Positions 1 to 4,840 of a stretch of DNA of 5,948 bases are shown piece after piece. The translations under genes and the position numbers were made by a program. Each line of letters starts with the position of its first letter. Position 1 is the first letter of the stretch. The notes below the pieces were generated by a model. It worked only from the letters and a program-made list of their open reading frames with translations. It had not been told where the DNA came from and did not search any database. This DNA is from Candidatus Bathyarchaeota archaeon. Lineage in GTDB: Archaea > Thermoproteota > Bathyarchaeia > Bathyarchaeales > SOJC01. The DNA lies in assembly GCA_030641425.1 (NCBI GenBank), contig DAOWHM010000071.1, positions 1-5,948 of the forward strand, read 5' to 3'.

Positions 1-1
1 G

Positions 2-217
2 GATGAGATTAATCGAACAGGAAGAAACAGAAAGGAGGATCTGCAGTCCTTAGGAACTATGGATGAGATTGTTACACTAAAGGAAGCAAAGAATTTTCTG
101 ACGCGAGAGCTCAAGGCAGAGATAGAGGTTTTCAGAGAAGATGATGAACAGAAATTTGATCCTGAAAACCGTGCTAGATTAGCAAAACCTTACAGACCAG
201 CGATATACATACGATAA
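2..217 (+). CDS. leuS: Leucyl-tRNA synthetase, C-terminal fragment (partial)
   Basis: Reading codons from base 2, an open frame of 71 residues runs off the left edge and ends at TAA (215-217), followed directly by an in-frame TGA. The tail reads LKEAKNFLTRELKAEIEVF, then FDPENRARLAKPYRPAIYIR. A lysine-rich helix followed by an acidic strand, and an ending of the form A-x-P-x-RPAIY-[IV]-x, is what I recognise as the extreme C-terminus of archaeal-type class I LeuRS. This C-terminal domain contacts the tRNA-Leu elbow and long variable arm; the enzyme charges tRNA-Leu with leucine in the cytoplasm. The catalytic core lies outside the window, so the assignment rests on the tail alone. The next gene converges on it, with 31 bases between the stop codons and no clear T-rich terminator. 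A different protein ending in this motif cannot be fully excluded. Confidence 0.78.
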   Translation, partial: DEINRTGRNRKEDLQSLGTMDEIVTLKEAKNFLTRELKAEIEVFREDDEQKFDPENRARLAKPYRPAIYIR

Positions 218-248
218 TGAGCGACCTTCGTTGACAGGTCTATGGTGT

Positions 249-626
249 TTAAATCCTCAAGCGCATCTGCAACATCGATAAGTTGGCATTGTTAACTTTA
301 ATGTGGTAGTTCCTGCGTCCACCGGAACTTGTAGTTACATAGTAGTCTTCATCTTTTTTAAGTTTGCTTCCATAGAGTAAAGCTAGAATAGTACGGCTGA
401 TGTTTATCGGTGTCAACTTCGAACTTGAAATCTTTTCATCAATCTCGTTCTTTAACTGTCTCGGATTTATCGAATAGATGATTCCTTGATTCAAATTGGA
501 CTTTTTAAGGCTTCTTTCCATGTCCGAAAGAAGATATAAAATAAGGTCGTAATATGGACTTTCCTTTCTTTCGATAAGGTGAAGGTAATTAACAATGGGG
601 ATAGGGATTTTATGAACTTCGGACAT
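249..626 (-). CDS. Uncharacterised 125-residue protein, possible winged-helix
   Basis: I do not recognise this family. The 125-residue product starts MSEVHKIPIPIVNYL and has no signal peptide or membrane segment, so it is probably cytoplasmic. Residues 15-40 look helical. Residues about 55-115 alternate helix and strand, with a stretch (ISRTILALLYGSKL, then DYYVTTSSGGRRNYHIKV) that resembles a recognition helix followed by a two-stranded wing with a basic turn (GGRRN); this is a fold guess only. The ATG at 626-624 is supported by a purine-rich GGGGAAGG just upstream (636-629) and by a TTTATATA box about 55 bases further up. It stands alone on the minus strand, convergent with leuS and divergent from the tRNA-Arg region. 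Codon use is AT-rich compared with mtnA or hisS, so horizontal origin is possible but unproven. Having its own promoter and ribosome site makes a real gene likely. Confidence 0.6.
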   Translation of the reverse strand: MSEVHKIPIPIVNYLHLIERKESPYYDLILYLLSDMERSLKKSNLNQGIIYSINPRQLKNEIDEKISSSKLTPINISRTILALLYGSKLKKDEDYYVTTSSGGRRNYHIKVNNANLSMLQMRLRI

Positions 627-628
627 GG

Positions 629-636
629 CCTTCCCC
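629..636 (-). promoter_or_regulatory. Ribosome binding site of the 125-residue gene
   Basis: On the minus strand GGGGAAGG ends two bases before the ATG, with the GGGG core six bases from it. It supports the ATG at 626 as the start. Confidence 0.5.
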
Positions 637-679
637 TATATATATAGATGTTGAGGATGCAAGATTTAAGTCTTGACCA

Positions 680-687
680 TATATAAA
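680..687 (-). promoter_or_regulatory. TATA box for the 125-residue gene
   Basis: On the minus strand this reads TTTATATA, the classic archaeal box A, preceded by the purine-rich AAGGA, which could act as a BRE. A start about 26 bases downstream would fall near 656 and give a leader of about 30 bases containing the GGGGAAGG ribosome site. A second AT stretch (TATATATATA, 637-646) is too close to the ATG to be the TATA box for this start. Because the motif is nearly palindromic, it might also fire rightward into the inverted-repeat region. Confidence 0.55.
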
Positions 688-694
688 TCCTTAT

Positions 695-838
695 GGAACA
701 TTTCTCTATGCTCCTTACAATGGACACCTAAAGATTCTCACGGGCGGTATCCACACGAAACTTTGCTCACCTCATCAACCTCGGGCATTCGCTTTCATTA
801 AAGAATTATATCAGTGTCCATTCAACTGTATATGTTCC
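695..838. repeat. 144-base imperfect inverted-repeat element abutting tRNA-Arg
   Basis: The stretch 691-839 has no credible protein gene. Its edges are complementary: GGAACAT (695-701) with ATGTTCC (832-838), and a perfect 9-base pair of arms, AATGGACAC (719-727) with GTGTCCATT (814-822). A weaker inner pair is ATTCT (734-738) with AGAAT (802-806). The intervals between the two main arm pairs are unequal (17 and 9 bases), so a folded RNA would have internal loops. It could be a structured RNA or tRNA leader, a remnant of a small non-autonomous element (no target duplication or transposase seen), or chance. The probable TATA box of the tRNA lies inside it. I recognise no known RNA family. Confidence 0.4.
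804..811 (+). promoter_or_regulatory. Probable TATA box of tRNA-Arg
   Basis: The AATTATAT-like stretch is centred about 32 bases before the tRNA 5' end. With the usual archaeal spacing, transcription would begin near 833-836, giving a leader of only a few bases for RNase P to remove. The match to TTTATATA is moderate. Confidence 0.4.
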
Positions 839-839
839 T

Positions 840-933
840 GGGCCCGTGGCGTAGTTTGGATGCAGTATCTGCCAAAAAGCGCGTCGGCCCTCTAAGCCGG
901 AGACCCTGGGTTCGAATCCCAGCGGGCCCGCCA
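840..933 (+). tRNA. tRNA-Arg (anticodon TCT) with D-loop insertion and encoded CCA
   Basis: The cloverleaf is clear. Acceptor stem GGGCCCG (840-846) pairs fully with CGGGCCC (923-929); G930 is the discriminator and CCA (931-933) is encoded. D-stem GCGT (849-852) pairs with GCGC (879-882, one G-T). The anticodon stem is 884-888 with 896-900 and its loop is CCTCTAA (889-895), giving anticodon TCT (892 is the middle base) for AGA codons, with A at position 37. The variable loop is 5 bases. The T-arm 906-922 is perfect with loop TTCGAAT. Two oddities stand out. The D-loop is 26 bases instead of about 10, best explained by a 16-base intron. Position 33 is C rather than T. A short T-run (937-940) follows and may end transcription. 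All stems are intact, so a pseudogene is unlikely. Confidence 0.9.
862..877 (+). other. Probable non-canonical tRNA intron in the D-loop
   Basis: Removing 16 bases leaves the D-loop AGTTTGGATA between the GCGT and GCGC stem halves, a normal archaeal arrangement with G18-G19 and A21. The insertion contains GCAG (862-865) and CTGC (869-872), which can form a small hairpin. Alternatively TTTGG (855-859) pairs with CCAAA (872-876), leaving a 3-base bulge ATG; this would tie up G18-G19 in the precursor. A strict bulge-helix-bulge is not evident, so the exact splice points are uncertain by one or two bases and 18 bases (860-877) is also possible. It should be cut by EndA and joined by the RtcB ligase. 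Confidence 0.6.
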
Positions 934-997
934 CACTTTTGTAGCGAAGATGCATGCTCGAAGTTTAAAGTTTGGAATCTGGAAAAGTAATGGTCCT

Positions 998-1038
998 CAA
1001 GTTAAAATCGAGTCACTGTAACTTTAATATTTAACTTG
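998..1038. promoter_or_regulatory. Promoter and candidate operator before the HTH-PRTase gene
   Basis: A perfect 9-base inverted repeat, CAAGTTAAA (998-1006) and TTTAACTTG (1030-1038), flanks the spacer 1007-1029. The TATA-like CTTTAATATTT (1022-1032) overlaps the right arm, placing transcription start near 1050, just before the gene. A second inverted pair, TTAAAGTT (965-972) and AACTTTAA (1020-1027), repeats the same AAGTT/TTAAA theme. Symmetric sites over and just after a TATA box are where archaeal repressors commonly bind. The next gene encodes an HTH protein, so autoregulation is a reasonable inference. AT-richness makes some of this symmetry easier to get by chance. Confidence 0.4.
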
Positions 1039-1062
1039 TTGATGTATATGGGTGGATTTGAG

Positions 1063-1803
1063 ATGAGCACGCACGCGGAAGATCTGAAACTGCGTCTAAT
1101 GACTATTGAGTTGCTTCGCACCGCAAAACGCCAATATACCTATCGGGAGCTTTCAGCCAAGACAGATTTGCCTGTGACTGTACTAAGCAGATATGCAAAG
1201 GGTCACGTTCTGCCAAATATTACGAGAGCTAAGAAGCTGTGGAAAACCCTCAGGAAATTGGTTGGATTAGAGATTGAGCTTCGCAGAAAGATTCATTTCA
1301 ACAGTGATGGATATTTTGACAATACTGGTATCATAAGTAATTTCAACATATTGCGGCAGGCAGCGCATCAAGCCCTTGCTACTTTTGCCGGTAAACGAGT
1401 CACGAGGGTTCTGACCGCGGCTGTAGATGGAATTCCCCTCGCAACTATGGTTAGTAACCAGTTGGGCATCGATATGGTAATCGCTAAACGGAACAAGGAA
1501 GTAGGAGTCCCAGCTTTTCTCGAAGAAACATATGCACTGAGGGACTCAGGCGTGACTATGACACTTTACATCCCCAAGAATGATATAAAGCGGAGAGATA
1601 GTGTGCTCATTGTTGATGATATAATAAAGACCGGTGAAACACAGAATGCATTAATAAATCTGGTTCGGAAAACCAAAGCGGAAATTTCAGGCATTTTCAC
1701 GTTGATAGCTATAGGAGAAGAGTGGAAGCAAACTTTGAATCTTCCTAAAGGTTGCCCTGTAGAAGTTGTCACCAAGATAAACCCTCCTACTAGACGGACC
1801 TAG
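1063..1803 (+). CDS. HTH-phosphoribosyltransferase domain protein (regulator or purine PRTase)
   Basis: From the chosen ATG the protein has 246 residues. Residues about 25-50 (YTYRELSAKTDLPVTVLSRY) form a helix-turn-helix. Residues about 93-225 are a type I phosphoribosyltransferase domain, with the loop TAAVDGIPLATMV at about 118-130 and the 13-residue PRPP-binding motif VLIVDDIIKTGET at 181-193, in which both Asp and the TGET phosphate loop are intact. The architecture matches archaeal PRTase-like regulators (the GfcR type) and resembles bacterial PurR, where PRPP is an effector; a genuine adenine PRTase (purine base plus PRPP to nucleotide) is the main alternative. I chose ATG 1063 because GGTGG (1051-1055) sits 7 bases upstream; TTG 1036, ATG 1042 and ATG 1048 are also in frame. 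It is cytoplasmic. mtnA follows after 89 bases, suggesting a link to methylthioadenosine or adenine salvage. The nested palindromes upstream suggest autoregulation. Confidence 0.8.
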   Translation: MSTHAEDLKLRLMTIELLRTAKRQYTYRELSAKTDLPVTVLSRYAKGHVLPNITRAKKLWKTLRKLVGLEIELRRKIHFNSDGYFDNTGIISNFNILRQAAHQALATFAGKRVTRVLTAAVDGIPLATMVSNQLGIDMVIAKRNKEVGVPAFLEETYALRDSGVTMTLYIPKNDIKRRDSVLIVDDIIKTGETQNALINLVRKTKAEISGIFTLIAIGEEWKQTLNLPKGCPVEVVTKINPPTRRT

Positions 1804-1822
1804 AAGACAGCGCAATTGCTGA

Positions 1823-1880
1823 TTAGAAGAACCTCTGAGTTCAACCAGGGATTCCTCAAAGATGAATTTAGTTCTTCTGG
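1823..1880 (+). repeat. Inverted repeat in the intergenic region before mtnA
   Basis: AGAAGAAC (1825-1832) pairs perfectly with GTTCTTCT (1871-1878), and two G-T pairs could extend it to 1823-1880. Inside, TGAG (1836-1839) and CTCA (1855-1858) may form a second helix. The stem closes 12 bases before the mtnA ATG, so it could affect mtnA translation or end the upstream transcript, although no T-run follows. A chance match is possible. Confidence 0.3.
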
Positions 1881-1892
1881 CTTGTGATTCAG

Positions 1893-2915
1893 ATGAAGAC
1901 GATTGAATGGAAAGAAGGAATTGTCGTCACGATTGATCAAACTAAATTGCCTACCGAAACGATAATTCTGAAGATGACTAGTTGCGGCGAAGTTGCGGAG
2001 GCAATAAAAACGATGAAGATTCGAGGTGCCCCTCTTTTGGGTGCTGCAGCAGGATATGGCCTTGCTTTGGCTGCATATCACTCAAATGCCAAAACTAAAG
2101 GTCAACTGATGAAAGAGCTTATTGCTTCAGCACAGGCACTCCGGAGAACCCGACCAACAGCGATCAACTTGTTCTGGGCTTTGGAACGAGTGTTAGAGAA
2201 AGCGAGAGGAGCTGAAGGAGACGTTGCTACTGCTGTAAGCTTGGTGATTGACGAAGCTGAAAAAATAGCGAGTGAGGACGTTGATATAAACAAAGCTATT
2301 GGAAAGCATGGATCTCCACTCATAGACGATGGAGATACTGTATTGACACACTGCAACGCAGGTAGGTTAGCCACAGTCGATTATGGTACAGCCTTAGGAG
2401 TTATTAGAGCAGCTTGGAAAGATGGAAAGAATATCAATGTAATAGCAACAGAGACCAGGCCGTTACTTCAAGGTTCCAGATTGACGACTTATGAACTGCT
2501 TCAAGACGGTATTCCCGTAACATTAATCACAGACAACATGGCAGGCTACGTTCTGTCAAAAGGGTTAATCAACAAGATTGTTGTCGGTGCAGACAGAATA
2601 GTGACTGATGCTGTAATCAACAAGATTGGTACCTACACAATAGCGGTTCTAGCTAAAGAGAACAATGTTCCTTTCTATGTTGCTGCTCCTGAGTCAACTT
2701 TCGATCTGGAAAGGTCGTCAAAGAACGTTCTCATTGAGGAGAGAAAGGCGGATGAAGTAGTCAGGTTTAACGACGTACTCGTAGCTCCAACTGGAGTAGA
2801 AGTTCTCAATCCAGCTTTTGACATTACTCCGCTTAAATATGTCTCTGCAATAATCTATGAGAAAGGAATCCTCCACCCAAAGGAATTCCGAAGACTCCAA
2901 CTCAATAAGAACTAG
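1893..2915 (+). CDS. mtnA: Methylthioribose-1-phosphate isomerase
   Basis: This enzyme of the eIF2B-like isomerase family converts 5-methylthioribose-1-phosphate to 5-methylthioribulose-1-phosphate in methionine salvage, in the cytoplasm. From ATG 1893 it has 340 residues, the usual length. Family signatures appear in order: MKTIEW start, IRGAPLLG (about 43-50), RPTAINLFWALER (87-99), HCNAG with the catalytic Cys at 154, TVDYGTALG, ETRPLLQGSRL (187-197), TDNMAG (213-218), GADRI with the catalytic Asp at 234, KIGTY, and NPAFDITP. All expected active-site residues are present. GTG 1884 is in frame, but the family normally begins at MKTIEW. No strong ribosome site is visible. Archaeal ribose-1,5-bisphosphate isomerase is a paralogue, but the HCNAG...YGTALG block fits MtnA. 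In archaea the substrate would come from MTA phosphorylase, which also releases adenine; the PRTase gene upstream could act on that base. endA follows after 50 bases. Confidence 0.93.
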   Translation: MKTIEWKEGIVVTIDQTKLPTETIILKMTSCGEVAEAIKTMKIRGAPLLGAAAGYGLALAAYHSNAKTKGQLMKELIASAQALRRTRPTAINLFWALERVLEKARGAEGDVATAVSLVIDEAEKIASEDVDINKAIGKHGSPLIDDGDTVLTHCNAGRLATVDYGTALGVIRAAWKDGKNINVIATETRPLLQGSRLTTYELLQDGIPVTLITDNMAGYVLSKGLINKIVVGADRIVTDAVINKIGTYTIAVLAKENNVPFYVAAPESTFDLERSSKNVLIEERKADEVVRFNDVLVAPTGVEVLNPAFDITPLKYVSAIIYEKGILHPKEFRRLQLNKN

Positions 2916-2965
2916 TTGGCTTAACTAAATCTGGATGCTAATGTTCCATCAGGAAGATCAAGGTC

Positions 2966-3532
2966 GTGAGAACAAAGACACAGAGTAAAGAATTAAAAAA
3001 CGTTGAGGCAAAGAAGATTAGAGCCACTTTCAATAATCAAGGCGTCACGATCCAGAAAAAGGGTAACGTTGAAGATTTGACTTCCCGTGGTTATGGAACA
3101 GTTGAAGATAAGGAACTAATGCTAAATGCTTATGAAACTCTATTTCTCCTGAGTAAAGGACTGCTGGAAATCTTCAAAGGAAAATCCAAGAAGGCGTTGG
3201 ACTTCCAAGAGCTTCTGCATCTGTTTAGACCTGCAGATGAGAATGTTTGGGTCAAATATTTAATTTATCGGGATCTTAGAAGTCGCGGTTACGTTGTTAG
3301 AGAAGGTTTTGGATTAGGAATAACATTCCGAGTTTACGAAAGAGGAGAATATAGTAAAGCAACTGCTACCTATCTCATCCTAGCGATACAAGAAGGCAAA
3401 CCAATTGCAGCAAAAGAACTAGCCCGAGTGTTAAGACATGTTCAAAGCTTGAAGAAAAAGCTCGTATTGGCAGTTGTTAACCGACGTGGAGAGATCGTTT
3501 ATTACACCCTCTCAAAACTAACCATGAAATAG
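2966..3532 (+). CDS. endA: tRNA-splicing endonuclease (EndA) family subunit, probably structural
   Basis: EndA enzymes cut pre-tRNA introns at bulge-helix-bulge sites, leaving ends that RtcB joins. This 188-residue product has the single-unit archaeal layout: an N-terminal domain with GYG at 42-44 and LNAYETLFLLSKGLLEI (53-69), then the C-terminal nuclease fold from YRDLRSRGYVVREGFGLG (101-118) through FRVYERG (121-127) to KKKLVLAVV and GEIVYY (163-180). Active EndA uses Tyr, His and Lys. Tyr124 and a Lys (probably 164) are present, but where the His of the usual HS-x-YLV stands the sequence reads TATYLI, with Thr133. This points to the non-catalytic partner of a two-subunit (alpha2-beta2) enzyme as in Crenarchaeota, with an active subunit elsewhere in the genome. 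The start is GTG 2966; AGGAAG (2951-2956) lies 9 bases upstream, and an in-frame stop at 2939 prevents extension. hisS follows after 16 bases, so the two are probably co-transcribed. Confidence 0.85.
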   Translation: MRTKTQSKELKNVEAKKIRATFNNQGVTIQKKGNVEDLTSRGYGTVEDKELMLNAYETLFLLSKGLLEIFKGKSKKALDFQELLHLFRPADENVWVKYLIYRDLRSRGYVVREGFGLGITFRVYERGEYSKATATYLILAIQEGKPIAAKELARVLRHVQSLKKKLVLAVVNRRGEIVYYTLSKLTMK

Positions 3533-3548
3533 CTGTTGAGTGGTTCCC

Positions 3549-4835
3549 ATGCAAAAATTTCAAAGAGTCAGAGGCATGCGTGACTTCTTACCTTCAGACG
3601 CTGCAAAGCTGAGACATGTTGAAGCTGCAACAAGAACCGTTGCAGATCTATTTGGTTTTAAGGAGATAATAACACCCCTCGTCGAGCATTATGATTTGCT
3701 GGCATCGAAGTCCGGTGAAGAGATTACCGCCAGAATGTATGCCTTTGATGATTTGGGTGGTCGGAAAATCGCTCTAAGACCTGAATTCACTGCTTCTATC
3801 GCCAGATTGATAGCTACTACTCTGAGAAATGAACCTAAACCATTACGATTGTACTCGACCGGTACACTTTACCGCTATGATGAGCCCCAATTTGGCCGCT
3901 ACAGAGAGTTTTGGCAATCAAACTACGAAATCTTTGGCAGTAACAGACCTGAAGCTGACGTGGAGATTCTCTCGCTAACGCATCAGTTGATGCAAAGACT
4001 TGGAGTTCGAAAATTCTGGTTCAAAATCGGTGATGTCAGTATACTGAGGGGATTGTTGACAGAAGAAGAAGTAGAAGAAGAACAGCAAAATAGTTTGTTG
4101 CAGCTCTTGGACGCTAAACGTTGGGAAGACGGGCTGGAGACAGCTAAGTCCTTCGGAGTTTCAACAAGAGGAATTGAAGCCTTAAAGAATATCTTTAAGA
4201 TCGAAGAAGGAAAAGCAGCAAAAGCTTTGCAGAAGGCCAAGAAAGCGCTCAGCGATTATGCGAGTGGGATCAGCGCAACAGAAAACTTGAAGCACATAAT
4301 TGATCTCTGCAAGCGAAGTGGGATTGATATTGACCTGATAGTGGAGCCAAGGTTCGCTCGAGGTTTGGAATACTACACAGGGATGATCTTTGAAATATTC
4401 ATTCCAGAGATGGGTATTTCACTAGGTGGAGGTGGGAGATATAACAAACTTGTACAGATGTTCGGAGGCGAACCAACCCCAGCTGTGGGCGTAGCTCACG
4501 GTTTGGACCGCATAACCTTAGCCCTAGAGAAACAAGACAATTCGCCAAAAATCTCCAGGCAGATTGCAGTTATGGTTCCCATTGGTGAGAAATCTGTCCT
4601 AAAAGCAATAGAACTGGCGTCGCAGCTTAGGGAAGTTGGAATCAGTGTCGAGATGGAGATTATGGGTCGAACAGTTACTCGAGCTCTCCAAGATGCTGAC
4701 CGAAGAAATGCAACTCACGCAATTATCATAGGTCAAAAGGAAATAGCGGAAAAGAAAGTTGTTTTGCGAAATTTGAGAACTAGACAACAACGCCTTATTA
4801 GTATTAAGAAGTTGTTTGTAGAACTTGCGAAATAA
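3549..4835 (+). CDS. hisS: Histidyl-tRNA synthetase
   Basis: A class II synthetase that activates histidine with ATP and loads it on tRNA-His in the cytoplasm, normally as a dimer. From ATG 3549 it has 428 residues, a normal length. It opens with the typical RVRGMRDFLP. Motif 1 lies around FGFKEIITPLVEHYDLL (36-52). Motif 2 is YRYDEPQFGRYREFWQ (108-123). The histidine-specific HisA motif is ARGLEYYTG (270-278) with its catalytic Arg, followed by GGGGRYNKL, then motif 3 AVGVAHGLDRI (312-322). Residues about 338-428 form the C-terminal anticodon-binding domain (IAVMVPIGEK..., RRNATHAIIIG). All these signatures argue against the paralogue HisZ, which lacks the anticodon domain. ATG 3549 is favoured because GAGTGG (3537-3542) is a fair ribosome site 6 bases upstream; GTG 3540 is the alternative. 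It sits 16 bases after endA and ends 5 bases from the converging protease gene. Confidence 0.96.
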   Translation: MQKFQRVRGMRDFLPSDAAKLRHVEAATRTVADLFGFKEIITPLVEHYDLLASKSGEEITARMYAFDDLGGRKIALRPEFTASIARLIATTLRNEPKPLRLYSTGTLYRYDEPQFGRYREFWQSNYEIFGSNRPEADVEILSLTHQLMQRLGVRKFWFKIGDVSILRGLLTEEEVEEEQQNSLLQLLDAKRWEDGLETAKSFGVSTRGIEALKNIFKIEEGKAAKALQKAKKALSDYASGISATENLKHIIDLCKRSGIDIDLIVEPRFARGLEYYTGMIFEIFIPEMGISLGGGGRYNKLVQMFGGEPTPAVGVAHGLDRITLALEKQDNSPKISRQIAVMVPIGEKSVLKAIELASQLREVGISVEMEIMGRTVTRALQDADRRNATHAIIIGQKEIAEKKVVLRNLRTRQQRLISIKKLFVELAK

Positions 4836-4840
4836 GTAGA

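Noticed and set aside
1..70. Exact 10-base direct repeat GGATGAGATT at 1-10 and 61-70
   Set aside because: Both copies are in the same frame of the leuS tail and encode Asp-Glu-Ile; no further copies occur, so this is a coding coincidence, not a repeat array.
740..748. ACGGGCGGT, complementary to the conserved 16S rRNA decoding-region sequence, suggesting a guide RNA
   Set aside because: Only 9 bases match, and no C box (RTGATGA) or D box (CTGA) stands at the right distance on the plus strand. A 9-base match to some part of 16S rRNA is expected by chance in a stretch this long.
772..778. C-box-like TTGATGA on the minus strand
   Set aside because: No CTGA D box occurs at a suitable distance on that strand, so a C/D box RNA is not supported.
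840..933. tRNA pseudogene
   Set aside because: Acceptor, anticodon and T stems pair perfectly apart from one G-T, the T-loop is canonical and CCA is encoded; only the D-loop length and base 33 are unusual.
1036..1062. Upstream TTG 1036, ATG 1042 or ATG 1048 as start of the HTH-PRTase
   Set aside because: They overlap the inverted repeat or lie too close to the TATA-like box, and the GGTGG site fits ATG 1063 better. ATG 1048 as a leaderless start remains possible.
1566..2081. Minus-strand frames opposite the HTH-PRTase, mtnA and hisS genes
   Set aside because: They lie antisense to well-supported genes, have no recognisable motifs or ribosome sites and look like shadows of the real frames.
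1893..2915. Assignment as ribose-1,5-bisphosphate isomerase or eIF2B subunit
   Set aside because: The HCNAG, TVDYGTALG, ETRPLLQGSRL and TDNMAG blocks are typical of MtnA, and the length fits MtnA.
3549..4835. HisZ (ATP phosphoribosyltransferase regulatory subunit) instead of HisRS
   Set aside because: The histidine-specific catalytic motif and the C-terminal anticodon-binding domain are both present.
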